From Phytoseiulus persimilis (Eukaryota > Arthropoda > Arachnida > Mesostigmata > Phytoseiidae): a stretch of 64,000 nt of DNA. This document shows positions 25,823-37,400 of the stretch, one piece after another. The DNA is taken from positions 18,472,745 to 18,536,744 of the forward strand of contig CM075102.1 in the NCBI GenBank assembly GCA_037576195.1. Reading direction: 5' to 3'. The notes beneath the pieces are model-generated. The model did not search any database, had not been told where the DNA came from, and was given only the letters and a program-made list of their open reading frames with translations. Both the position numbers and the translations under genes were made by a program. Each line of letters begins with the position of its first letter. Position 1 is the first letter of the stretch.

Positions 25823-26375
25823 CTGTGTGGTGAGCGTCATCTCCTGTTCCGCTGTTGCATGGAGTTTAGATAGGTGAGTCGACCCTTTTCATTCGGCGGA
25901 GGTACTTGTGAAGGGTGTGCATTGAGATTTTCTTACAAGGTTGGAAGGAAATCTTTTCGGACAACGCGGGCAGGATCGGAGAGTCCCTTACCCTGGTAGT
26001 GAGGTGTGGCCTCGGAACCGACTAGCTGCGCAATGTCCGGTTCAAATCTGCGTATTCATTTCGGCGGGCACCTCGTTTACGTTAGCACTGCAGGTCGTGA
26101 GTAGCCTGCCGGTTACGCGTCGGGACGTCTCCGTCTCACTTTTTCCAGTTCGGTCTCCCTGCTCAGAATTCATGCCCGTATGAATGATTCAAGCGACGGC
26201 GGAATCATTCAAGCAGGTCAGCTGAGTTTACTCTCGATCTGCGAGAGCCTGAAGGAGCTCCGAAACAACAGGTTTGCAATCGGAGGAGGATCACGGTTGA
26301 ATGAGCAGACCTGTGTGTCATGGAGATTTACAGCTCCTTACCGAGCCATGTGCATTTATTATTGAAAACTATGAT
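25823..26375. other. Intergenic flank of the minisatellite
   Basis: No coding frame or RNA gene is apparent. Short plus-strand frames at 25941-26183 and 26180-26365 have no family resemblance. Confidence 0.4.
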
Positions 26376-27391
26376 TGAATTGGTCACGTGATCACCCCTC
26401 CAGATTCGGAAAAGTATGGTCAGATTGTTCTCGGAATCACCCCTCCAGAGTTGGAAAGTAATGCTCAGATTGGTCCCGGAATCACCCCTCCAGAGTTGGA
26501 AAGTAATGCTCAGATTGGTCTCGGAATCACCCCTCCAGAGTTGGAAAGTAATGCTCCGATTGGTCCCGGAATCACCCCTCCAGAGTTGGAAAGCAATGCT
26601 CAGATTGGTCCCGGAATCACCCCTCCAGAGTTTGAAAGTAATGCTCAGGTTGGGATTCGGAATCACCCCCCCAGACTTGGAAAGTAATGGTCAGATTGGT
26701 CTCGGAATCACCCCTCCAGAGTTGGAAAGTAATGCTCAGATCGGTCCCGGGACCACCCCTCCAGAGTTGATACGTAATGCTCAGATTGGTCCCGGAATCA
26801 CCCCTGCAGAGTTGGAAAGTAATGCTCAGATTGGTCTCGGAATCACCCCTCCAGAGTTGGAAAGTAATGCTCAGATTGGTCCCGGAACCACCCCTCCAGA
26901 GTTGAAAAGTAATGCTCAGATTGGTCCCGGAATCACCCCCCAGACTTGGGAAGTAATGGTCAGATTGGTCTCGGAATCAACCCTCCAGAGTTGGAAAGTA
27001 ATGCTCAGATCGGTCTCGGAACCACCCCTCCGGAGTTGATAAGTAATGCTCAGATTGGTCCCGGAATCACCCCTCAAGAGCTGGAGAGTAATGCTCAGAT
27101 TGGTCCCGAAACCACCCCTCCAGAGTTGATAAGTAATGCTCAGATTGGTCCCGGAATCACCCCTCCCTAGTTGGAAAGTAATGGTCAGAATGGTCCCGGA
27201 ATCACCCCTCCCTAGTTGGAAAGTAATGCTCAGATTGGTCTCGGGATCAGCCTTCCAGAGTTGGAAAGTGATGGCCAGAATGGTCCCGGAATCACCCCTC
27301 CAGGTTTTGAAAAGTATGGTCAGATCGGTTCCGGAATCACCCCTCCAGACTTGGAAGAGTATGTTCAGATTGGTCCCGGAATGACCCCCAT
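26376..27391. repeat. 45-bp minisatellite, about 22-23 units
   Basis: The unit reads approximately atcacccctccagagttgga then aagtaatgctcagattggtcccgga. Successive units start at 26391, 26436 and 26481, confirming the 45-bp period. Single-base changes are scattered, and the last units (27180-27391) are the most diverged. Because 45 is a multiple of three, frames stay open for long distances on both strands: a 15-residue peptide period with core ESNAQIGPGITPPEL forward and GDSGTNLSITFQLWR in reverse. No flanking exon or splice site ties it to a gene, so I treat it as non-coding tandem DNA. Confidence 0.95.
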
Positions 27392-28538
27392 AAATTCTCG
27401 ACGGAGTGCGGAAAACTGACAGACTAAGCCGATTATATTTAGAAAGGATATACTTCATGCTAATCCCCGGAAGAACCCTGGATTTTCGTTGTCTCTCCTA
27501 CTCCAGCTAGTAGCGCCTTGACCAAAGACGCAGTCAACAAAAGATGCCAAGAACGAAGAAGGCCCACAACGTTTTTTTTTTATCGGCGCTGTAGCTCCAC
27601 TGGTTCCCGAGATATGAGCATTTTAAGTTTTCAAAGATCGATTTTTTTTGGTGGGGCGCTTATCCCCGCAGGCCCTTGACGCTCCTCTGGAATCAAGAAC
27701 CAACGCTCCTCGAATTTGAATTTCCACGTCCCTCACTGCGGGGCGATATTGCCCCGGAGTTTGGGCTCCTCCAGCCGCCGCGTCAACGAACGCCTCTGTT
27801 TCAAAATCTGGCGGGCTGACATAGACACAGGCCATTTGGCACCCGTGTCGACCGTGCAATCTGAGCGGCATTCCAAATTTCGTGGGAGCGAGTACATTTC
27901 TATTTCGACAGAAACTACACGGAAAACTCGACGGTAAAAAACTCGCTGGCATGCCTTCCCGTTGAACGAGCCAGCGTAATGTTCCGTGGTGAGTGACTCA
28001 ATTGTGCGTGGAGAGTCCGACGAAACGTTATGTGTTCGAAATGAGATTCTTATTCATTTCTGCATGCACTCGGATCGCCTGAAATGGGTGTGTAATATTT
28101 GTAGTGACCGCTACCGAATGACGTCGATATTTATGCGTTGACTCTTGCCTAGGAGATAGAATGGAGCCACCATGGTTGCTGGTTGAATTCCCTACATCCG
28201 ACCGACACTCGAGAATTTTCGAATCATCTGTTGCTCTTGCACATTTCGACATTGTTGTTGATCTCCGCATGCGATGCCAAACCTCGACGCGGGGATCTGA
28301 GGTTTTTCGAATTCCGCCAGTAATGTCAGTCTAACTCATCGCCCTGCATGTAGTGACGAACAGCTCTCCGCCGATCTACTGTTCATTTGCTTCTTCTTCT
28401 TCCCCCGATGCGGAGCTCCTTTGAAAGAAAACTGTAAACCCAAAACGACTTCTTTCGAATCTGTTGCATTCTGACTGATACTTGATTCGGGCGAGTTCTG
28501 GTGAAATGGCTTTTTTATCATATTCTTCCGTGAAATTC
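27392..28538. other. Intergenic; no gene recognised
   Basis: The region holds two T tracts (about 27570-27580 and 27642-27650) flanking a short AT-rich stretch that could be the edge of an interspersed repeat. No protein family is recognisable. The bases just before 28539 should contain the NEMP promoter and 5' UTR. Confidence 0.4.
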
Positions 28539-30047
28539 ATGCTGATGTACTCCGCCTTCATTTATTTTCTCTACATTACCCAAACGAAGTCCGACCAAGG
28601 TATCTCCCTCAATTGAAAAACTCCAATATTGGTAGTGAAACAACGCCTAATGTCTAACTTCAACTCGAAATTTCAGATCGAGTGGCTGTGTTTGTTTTCC
28701 TGGCCGGACTCAGCAGAGCGGAATCCCCATCTCAGCAACTTATTTCGAATCACATTTACTATGACAGAGGCGAGAACTCCTATCCACGGTTATATTGTTA
28801 TGCCGCTCGTCCTTTCACCTACTTCGGAGTGTTCGCCTCCGCCAGAGTGGAGTTCACTCTACCTCCGACCTCCTACGATCTCTACGAGGGCGCCAACGTT
28901 ACTGAAGTCGACTCCGAGTTCCAAAACAACAAACGAAACTGGCTTCCCCTAGTGCCATGGAGAAGCAACACGATCCCCTTCCAGGTGTTCGAACCGAAGT
29001 GTATCGGTCTCCTGAGCAGCTCAGAGTTCCGTTTCAAATTCCGTAGTTTCAACATTGACTACCTTCGCCTGATCATGTGCACCTTGGGCCTGATGTTGTT
29101 CTTCAATGCTCATCGTATCGTTCGGAGCAGGAGTGTTTTTTACTCGGGCGGGGTCTCTGTCGGTGTGGCTGCGTCGCTTCTGGTTATTTTCTTCTTCATC
29201 AGCCGGATGATCCCTCGACGACGAACGATGCTGCTCAGTCTCTTGATGGGTTGGTCGTTCTCGGTGTACATCTTCCACAAGATTTGGACAAATCTGTATG
29301 AGGTTTTGCACGAGCACCGTGCCCTCGTGTTCATTTATTTGGGAACGGCAGCTATAATTTCGTTCGGCTTGTGTTATCGCTGCGGTCCGCCCACGAACGA
29401 GAAAACCATCGATCTTATGCAGTGGTCTGTGCAGTTTTTGGCACTCGTCATCGTATACCTCAGCTCTGACATCCAGGAAGTCACGCTGACTTTTTGCCTC
29501 TTGGCACTTGCCATACACAATGTACCCCGCGGGGTTTCGGCCAAGATGCAAACGTTCGTTAAAAAAAAGATCTTCAAGCCGAAAGTCAAGCTTCTGAGTG
29601 AGGAGGAATTCATCCGACAGGGAGATGAGATCACGCGGATAGAGCTTGAGAAACTCCGCAAGTTCGCACAATCTCCTGAATGCCCTGCATGGAAGGTTAT
29701 GGGCAAGCTGAAAGACCCTCAAAGGTGATCCTCTTGGTCCTCTCAACAGACCCGACTTGAAGTTCATTCTCATGGGTCTGTTCACGCGAAAGTCTTCCCT
29801 ATGGAACGTTCTGAGAAAGTGGTTAAAATTCATAACTCTCGATTGCAGATTTGGTAGTTTCGTCATGGGCGAGAGCCACTTGGAGGACAACGAAATCCTT
29901 GAATACGAGACGAGTGCTAGGGTCGATGAGGACGAATTCACTCTCTTGACCGACGACGAGTCCGACGAAGAGGAAAGCCCGAGGATTTTATCTGCTGGCT
30001 CCATGAATGGGGATGGGCCAAACAGCACTCCGAGGCACCGTCGCTGA
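28539..30047 (+). CDS. NEMP1: Nuclear envelope integral membrane protein (NEMP / TMEM194 family)
   Basis: Three exons join in phase: 28539-28599, 28677-29724 and 29849-30047 (stop TGA), giving 435 residues (human NEMP1 is about 444). NEMP proteins sit in the inner nuclear membrane, bind emerin, stiffen the envelope and support germ-cell development. Exon 1 encodes a hydrophobic start (MLMYSAFIYFLYI) and exon 2 begins with a second hydrophobic run (VAVFVFLAGL), so the signal peptide spans or precedes the junction. A luminal domain (~40-145) ends with KCIGLLSSSEFRFKF. Five membrane segments lie near 148-167, 174-198, 204-224, 235-255 and 269-303, including IPRRRTMLLSLLMGWSFSVY and GLCYRCGPPTNEKTIDLMQW. 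The family tail motif LLSEEEFIRQGDEI, then SPECPAWKVMGKL, precedes an acidic C-terminus (DEDEFTLLTDDESDEEE). The split at DPQR|FGSF matches the human tail. Paralogue identity (NEMP1 versus NEMP2) is not resolved. Confidence 0.92.
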
Positions 30048-30097
30048 TGGCAGGGGATGTTCAAAAACGGATGGAGAAGAGAAACTCATAGATCGAT

Positions 30098-30105
30098 TGT
30101 AAATA
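30098..30105 (+). promoter_or_regulatory. Pumilio-type element in the 3' UTR (TGTAAATA)
   Basis: TGTAAATA lies 50 bases after the NEMP stop codon on the sense strand and matches the UGUANAUA consensus of PUF-family repressors. In flies Pumilio controls germline transcripts, and NEMP has a germline role, so regulation would be plausible. This is motif evidence only. Confidence 0.35.
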
Positions 30106-30877
30106 CATGGTTGAGCTGCAGCGAGCAGTGAGTTCCTTTGTAGAAATATGAAAAAAAAAAATTGTACACAAGACCGTGGATGCCAAAAACTCGATTCTGT
30201 GATGTGTTCTTTTTTGTATCCAAGAATATTCAAAGCATCTTCTCCGCTGCGGCTCTCCGAGACAGGGATCACCAGATTTTGACCACTGGCTAGCGAATCC
30301 TGCCTGAAGTATCAGTAGGAAGAAAACCGGTAATCATCGTCTTCAGCGGAGTGACTGTTCTCCGATCCGAATCACTCCCTCGACAGGGAAGATCCCGGAG
30401 CGGTGATATTCCTGCGACATTCTATAAAGTACTCGAATGTTCCTAGAATTAGGCTGAGAATCAATCCCTGAGCAGAGGTCGAGTACATCACCGAGGCCTC
30501 CGATGAAGGGCGGCAAGAAAACTCGTCTGCTCACGAGGATGAACCGCATCACGTCAGATTGCCACGAGTCTCATTCCAGCAGTAACGCTTTCCCCAAAAA
30601 TCATGCGCGGAGAGACTTGATATATCTGTCGTAGTTGAAGCTCCTTTCAAGGAATCATTGAATATTTATTCACAAATTATCACCTTGAGAGCTCGGTCAA
30701 AGCTTGCAAAGTATCGAGATGACAATTTCGCGATCGAGCCTTTTTCTCATCGTGTCTTCATTGTCAAAAGGGAACGATTGAGAGGTTATTCGGCTCTGCT
30801 GTGCGAACCTTATTGTACGATCGAACCGTTTTTGGACTAGCTCTCTGAGCGTCTTTGCCCAACCCCGCCCGAGAAAG
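30106..30877. other. NEMP 3' UTR and intergenic spacer
   Basis: An A tract lies at about 30150-30160. No canonical AATAAA is seen close to the NEMP stop. Nothing coding is recognisable before the MITE that begins at 30886. Confidence 0.4.
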
Positions 30878-31022
30878 GTCTAGACCAGTGGTTCTCAAAG
30901 TGGTCGATATTGATCCCTGAGGGTCGACGGTCGACCCCCAGGGGGACGGCAGTCCATAAACTTCAACGAAGTCGCCCAGGGGGTCGATGGGTCAGTGGAG
31001 TTTGAGAACCACTGGTCTAGAC
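30878..31022. mobile_element. hAT-type MITE with 8-bp target-site duplication
   Basis: A 129-bp element (30886-31014) has 14-base exact terminal inverted repeats, CAGTGGTTCTCAAA at the left end and its reverse complement at the right. It is flanked on both sides by the 8-base direct repeat gtctagac (30878-30885 and 31015-31022). TIRs of the form CAGTGGTTCTCAA and 8-bp duplications are hallmarks of the hAT superfamily. The interior is too short to code and consists of gtcgac/gggggt-rich imperfect palindromes, so it must have moved using a transposase supplied in trans. Exact duplications suggest a fairly recent insertion. Confidence 0.92.
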
Positions 31023-31179
31023 TAAAGATGAAAAGAGTTCAGTTATCTAGAACGATAAGTACGGTTCACGTCAGTTTCACTGAGTTGAGTGAACAACACG
31101 AGGCGTTTATCTGAACTTCATCAGGACTGCGTTCATTTTCAATCCAGACGGGAACTTTACGACTCCTCAGCGGGTCACC

Positions 31180-32925
31180 ATGCAGAGTCAAGCTTCAGGG
31201 CGCTCCTTGCTCGGCAAGGATAGCAATCGAGAAGAATTTCTGAGCGAGCGATTCAGTATGTCCCAGAACAGAGGTGAGTGGCTCGCTCTTCGGACTTCCC
31301 ACCAGCTCGAGCTTTCTGGGATCCAGATCTCGAAACGAGCCTCGACTCCTTCAATCCATGATTCTCCTCCGATCATCTCGTAAACGAGGACCCCCCATGT
31401 TACCTGATATCCGCTGTCCTCTCGACGTTACTTAGCGCTGGTTTCAACAAGCGAGACCCTCCAGTCCGTCGAATCGAGGATATCGCCGACGGTACGCTGG
31501 ATCCGTTTTACGTAGATCCGTTCACCTAGAATTGCTCTCTCTGCATCTTGATATCATGCCTCGAAGATGGGAATTTCGGAGGTATCGAGCCGGTGCGTCC
31601 TGCGGCCTCAGGGCTAGTTGAGCTCCTTAAGTTCGTTGAGGGCTCACGCTCCCACGTCCACCTCCCTCGGTTTATTCGAAGCCTCCTCCCATTTGAACTC
31701 GATTCTAGATTCGGAAAGAGATTACAACGCAAGCTGCTTTAGCGGATCAACTCAATCTCTTTGAATGCGAACGGTTTATCTGACGCGGTGCGTTTCCGAC
31801 AAGGCGCGGTCATGCTTTTGGTGGTGATTCCAGTGCTCTGTTTTGTTGGACTCCATAGAACTGAGGTGAGTTGATGCAATTTCAAGGCTCAGCTCAGCTC
31901 TGTACCCCCGATATGTTTTTCTTTGTTGGGAGTCTGATTCGGTCTCCTAGAAGCTCTTGTCATTGCCAGATAGAGGGCCCCCTCCGCATCGGAGGAATTG
32001 CAGGGATTGAAAATCCTCAAGAGCGAGATAGGCGCTGGAAATCATCCCGCACACCATTGCCTCGACGATTCTGCTTACTTCCAGGAGGTCAAGTTGACAG
32101 TTTATCACAACAAAAATTTCTATGGTCGGGCCGTCATTGTAAAAGCAGAACCGCCGAGTAATTACACAGCTTCCCTGTACGGACCCTATTTCAACAATGA
32201 ACCGAAATTCAACCGAATTCGGTTCAACGAAACTGGTTTCTGGGACGAACCTGGTTTTCGAGGATCAATGGAACCATTCACCTGGTACAACTTGACCATT
32301 AATAGTTTGGAAACCAATCATTCGACAATCACGTTCATGACGGATTTAGCCAGTGAGTTGAGCGCGAGAGATAAGATTCTGATCATTCCAGGACTGTCTT
32401 GAGCGGAACATACGAACCACTTCGGTTTCAGCATGTTGACTTATCCTTTCAGAGCCCATAGGCGGCGTTATTCTGAACTTCACCAGGAACGAATCGAGTT
32501 TCGTCGAAGTTAGCTTGAAACCTCAATTCTACGAGTTCGTCTTCGGCCCACCAACCGGCTACAATGTGGAGGCGTGCGTCGCAAGGGACCAGGCGCCCTG
32601 CATCTCTTACGTCTGCCTCGAGTCTCCATGTAAACTGGATAAGCTGCAACCCGGGACGAATTACAGCGTGAAAGCTTCCATCTTCAACGTGGATTCTTTC
32701 AACCGAACGCTAGAGGAAAGGAATTATGTGAAGCTATACAACGTTACCACAAAAGGGGATCCCACAGCGAAATCAGGCTCTCCATGGATATTGGTGGGAG
32801 GCTCGCTCATCGCGCTCTGTGGACTCAGTGGCTACGTAGTCTATGGTGGATACAGGACGAGGAGGGTCCCCAAAGAGCGATCAGGAGCTTCTGACGTTCC
32901 GACTCATGAATTGGCAAAGCTCTGA
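31180..32925 (+). CDS. Unrecognised membrane protein with fibronectin-III-like ectodomain
   Basis: Four exons join in phase: 31180-31273, 31804-31865, 32004-32352 and 32453-32925 (stop TGA), giving 325 residues. The N-terminal 31 residues are polar. Residues ~33-48 (AVMLLVVIPVLCFVGL) are hydrophobic and encoded by their own small exon: a signal anchor or an internal signal peptide. The ectodomain (~52-278) carries many N-glycosylation sequons (NYT, NET, NLT, NHS, NFT, NES, NYS, NRT, NVT) and paired cysteines. Its second half (~169-265) looks like a fibronectin type III fold, with LQPGTNYSVKASIFN as the typical late-strand motif. A second membrane segment (~280-302, WILVGGSLIALCGLSGYVVY) is followed by a short basic tail (RTRRVPKERS). 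I do not recognise the family; a cell-surface receptor or adhesion protein is the likely role. The acceptors of exons 2 and 3 have poor pyrimidine tracts, so those two boundaries are less certain than the last exon. Confidence 0.65.
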
Positions 32926-33000
32926 GTCACGAATCGAGTCGTCGGTGAATCTTTCAGCGGGTACGAAGCGCGAACGGTCTTCAGTTCGTGCATAGAGATA

Positions 33001-33006
33001 AATAAA
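33001..33006 (+). terminator. Polyadenylation signal AATAAA (FN3-like gene)
   Basis: AATAAA lies 76 bases after the stop codon of the FN3-like membrane protein gene, a typical spacing for a compact 3' UTR. Confidence 0.6.
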
Positions 33007-34438
33007 AACAGAGCCTTGGGAGTTGTGGCTTATGGAGAGCCCAACTAAGAGAGATATTCCGCGAGATATGCTCCGCATTGACAAAGCTCGACTGATCGCA
33101 GCTACAGCGGAGGTCCGATTCGAGCACCCAGGATTCCGATCGGCGATTCAGGCTGAAAATATGGTCTTCAACCATTGAAGAGAGCTGAAGAGAAGCTGCT
33201 CAACGAAGTACGCATTTTTTGGTGGTAGATACAGAACTCCGGCTCTCCGAGATGATTTTCTGCACACCGAGCTCGTTGGGATCGAGAGAGGCATTTCCCG
33301 GTGTAGCCTCTTCCTCAGACGCACAACCACCTTACTCTCTCCGGCTCCGCAAGAAAGGTCATCATTTCTTGGTGCTCCAGAGTGAGTTTCGCGAGCGGGC
33401 GGATAACAGTCATCATGCGGAACAGCAAATGGAGATGACATTACTTGGCGAAACGCGCAGAATGAAGCACAGAGCTTGCAAGTGAGAATGATGGCAACGA
33501 ATACGAAGAGCTCAACAAGCGGCACAACTTGAGTCTCTCTGCTGATACGCTCGATCTGGTATACCAACATCTATGAATCCAGGGCTGGGGATCAGGGAAC
33601 GATGTGTTGTATTTGCAATCGATGATTTATAAGAGACTCCGCATCACTTACACGAAGGAGATCACAGATGCGAACCAGCAGCAAACTGCTGTGTTATGGT
33701 TGAAAACTCTCGGAAATAGCAACGAGTTACCTTCTCGGCGAGTTAGGACAATCAACTTGGAGCATGAGATTGAGTCTTCAACAACTTTTTTCAACCATTT
33801 CATCGATGATTGACAGAGGTTTGCACTTGAGGCCGTATTTGTCTCCGGGGACTGTCCTTCACAGCTTCGGGGAAACAGGGATCTTGGTAAACGTGGATTA
33901 CTGAATCTGATTCCCATGCTACTCCGGAACTATCAGCCTAGCGAAACGAAACACTGAGCTCAGTTCTGTGTGAAGGATCGCTCATCTTGCCGAAAAATTA
34001 GCCGCCAGTTCAGCTGCTCGGAATGCGATCGGTCCGTTGTAGAAAGATTCACGTCGGCTATGATGAAAATGCGGCCATAACGGTCTCATCGTTTGCCTGG
34101 TTGCGCCCCTGCTTTCGACGAGCTCCTTGGCAACGGATCCGATTTCTGGTATGGCGCGAGACTGAGTCAGGTTAAGTGCAGCGAGTCTTTCGTATCCTTC
34201 AACGTTTCAAGTAACAGAGGGCGTTTTCAGAACTGACCCACTCAAGCGGTTGAGCGGTGATCATTCATTTGCTGTGCTCTCTCACCTGTTATGAGTTCAT
34301 TCATTTGTGGCCTCACTCCTCGTTGGGCTGTTAGGAATAGTTTGAACCCGGGATCTGGAAACCTCCGAGGCTCCAGATCTACATCCGGCCTTCGGGAACC
34401 TTCAATCCAGTATTCGTTCAGTTACTGTGCGAACGATC
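33007..34438. other. Intergenic spacer before receptor A
   Basis: No exon, RNA gene or transposon protein is recognisable. Overlapping frames at 33219-33485 (+) and 33570-33148 (-) have no family resemblance. The promoter of receptor A should lie in the last few hundred bases, but I see no clear TATA box. Confidence 0.45.
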
Positions 34439-37400
34439 ATGTTCAACTTCCAAGCAGCCGTACCGCCGGCGCTCTTGGAGTACACATTGTTCATGCTCCC
34501 GAATCTTGTCGCTTGTGTCCTGAACATCTCAGTTTTCATCGTGATGAGTCGCTCTGAGAAGCTCCAGCAATCCAAGCATCTTCGCAAGAACACTTTTCTG
34601 CATATCTCACTCGGTTGCTTGCTCGACTTCGTTTTCTACGCCCCCGCTTTCTTCTTCAGTGAGTACCCGAATCTGTGGAGTCGATCGAAGACTACTGGGA
34701 CGACAGGACCTTCTTTGCGCTCGGAACCTTCCCCAGCCCGTCGATAAATGATCATGTGCTCCGAAGCAGCAGAGGCCGACATTCTTCGGCCCACGGCTCA
34801 CCGCCTTCTCCTCATCGGGCTCTGTATTCACATGCCCGTAATCGCTCCCAGCGCAGTGCAAAAGACATCGAAGCCTCATTTTGTTGAGAGCGCCCTTCGA
34901 TACTAGCTCGTAGGGAAGCGGGATACGACGCAATGGCCATATTCAGGGCCATGGCTGCTTGCACTGGAACTCTTGAGAACCACAACTGTTCCTGTATCCG
35001 CGCAGCGGACACCTCATGAAGACTCGGTGGGGTTCCGCGACCTGCCGGAATTTTGCCGTGGTCCACGGAAACCCATTCCGCGGCCAACTTTTGGCCTTGC
35101 TGTTGTGACGGTTATAATCTCTTTCCTTTCGTCAAATACGTTACTGTCTTATTATGGGAGAATGTCATTCTGCTGGCCATGTGCAGCATGGTCCGCTGTG
35201 GGGATCTAGCCTTGACCAGCATCGACACCACTTCTGTGAAACTGTGCAAAAGTCGTGCATTTGGCTGACAATCCGTCCGTCTGACTTTCTACGAGCTGAG
35301 AGCTGCCGCGAAGGAAGCCGAACTCGTTGTGGTGGTCAGTCGAAGGCTAGATCCGGTTCTCCGTTTCTTTCTGGACGCCAGACATCACTCGCTTGCGCAT
35401 CACGAGCTGTCAGAACCGTCGCCGAGGAAATTGCGTTCCCTTAGCCGTTCCAGTGTTTCCCGCTCCCGATCAAATCTTGTTTCAAAGTTGACGAAATGGA
35501 AATTGTATGAAGTCAGGGGATCCTTTTTCCTCTGGGAGCCCGAATCGTGAGAGGAAATCAGTTCCCATGGGAACCGCTGAGTAGGGCTGAAATGGAACCG
35601 CGGAAGTCGCGGAAACCGCGATTTTTTACTTTTCCGCGATTTTCGGCCTCCTCCGCGATTCCTGTCGTTTCCGGCTTCCACTGCGCTAACCGGGGACGTT
35701 AAAATCACTGCAGTAGCTCCTGAGGTCGTCGTTGAGCATATTCCCTGGCTCGACGAAGTAGACTAGGCGAAGGAGAAGCTCAGAATGTTCTTGAACTCGA
35801 TCAAGGACTTCAATTGCTTCAGCCACCCCGCGGAACTATGGCTTGCCTCAGCCCAACGCGTCACAAAACTATTTTGGATGGCGCTAATTTGTGTCAGCGT
35901 CCCAGTCGGCAGAGTTGCCGCGGAGCGGTCTCTCAGCATATACTCGAAAGTATGGAGAATAGACCGCCGTCTCATCGCTGAGGCAAATTAAGTCATCTAC
36001 AACAAGCTTGATCCGAACGCCGGTATGCTCTGGAGCTCAGATACAAGTCAAGCTCAACGCAAATCTACATTATAATATACAAAGTTAATTCCGTCCTCAT
36101 TGTCTGAGGTGGACGAATTCCCAGGCCGTGGTAGGACCTCTCTAGGATTGCTTGGTGCTCATGTTGTGTTCAAACGCAGAAAATAGTGTGTCTCTGCATC
36201 GTTGCGGCATGTACTCAGTTTTGATCAAGTTTTCTCCGGAACTCACACGATCTCATCAGTACAGCTTGGAAGTGCAGGCAAATCTTCGAAATCATCCCCT
36301 TCCAGGCCATTGATAGAATGATTTCGAAAAATTGCCTGATCTTCCAGGCTCTACTCATGACTCTTCACGATTCTCCATTTACTCAATTTCCGCGGTTTCC
36401 CGATTCGTTACCGTGACTCGCCCGCGACATTCGCGGTTTCTGACCGCGACAAATTTGCAGCCCTAACGATGAGTCATAAAAGTGAAAGAATAGAATTTTG
36501 GTTTGTCGTCACTACCCTTATGGGGAGAGCTTGAGACTCATTGTTGCGCCCCCCAAAATCGGCGCTCACGGCGAGTGCCCCGTCAACCTCCCCTAGAGGA
36601 GAAGGAGAATGTTCTCTACCAGCTTTTGTTTTTCGGCTGAACCTCTCAGCCAGCCCTCAGGAGTGCACCGGAATCAACGGAGCATTGCTTCAGTAACACT
36701 CCCTATCGCCTCGCAAACCCCATTGCGGGCGGTGGGCTTGGGTCTTAAGATGGTTCAGATTCAATTCTGAATTCTGAAGTTCTCTACCAGCTATGAAATG
36801 CGAATGAGACACTCCAATCATTTACACGACAAAGTTGGCTCCTCCAATGAGGAGCTTCTCGGGAAAGTTGAAACGCCTCCAATAAGGGTGTTCCTCTCCT
36901 ACTTCCTACGCAAAGCGCGTTTCACCGTACAAATGCTATGGTGTTCAAATTTCCCCCTTAAAACACTGAAGTGCAGGACTCCGAGGATGATAATTTACTT
37001 TTCGTCATGCCCCTCATCCGCGAATTCGATTCGCGAGAGCCTTTTAGCAAAAAAAACAGGAGAATACTTTCCCATCCGGCTCTCCCTGACCTGCGGGGTT
37101 CTCAAAACGGAAGTCTATGGAGAGGCGATATCGAGAAGGTCTTTCATGAGCGAATCCCTCTTCTGAGCTTCTCTTATAACCAGATTCCTCACGATGCAAT
37201 TATACATGGATCGGATTGCAGTGGAGATTGAACGATAGATGATGAGTGGGTTCCTCCCATGTCGGAAAGTCTTGTCCTCGGACTGGACTGTTTTCGTTCG
37301 AAAGGAGAAATAGTTCCAAGCTCCCGTTTCAGGCATCTACCTGTCGCATGACGAGTTCTCGTGCCGTGTATCAATTTTCTTGACGGAAACGGGTGTGGGA

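Noticed and set aside
26376-27391. CRISPR-like array
   Set aside because: The units are contiguous 45-bp repeats without unique spacers, in eukaryotic DNA.
26388-27458. Four long open frames across the minisatellite
   Set aside because: They are a consequence of an in-phase 45-bp period on both strands; no exon context supports any of them as a gene.
35053-35550. Plus-strand frames in receptor A intron 1 with hydrophobic stretches
   Set aside because: They switch frame, have no splice sites in phase with the receptor exons, and match neither the receptor family nor the hAT element clearly.
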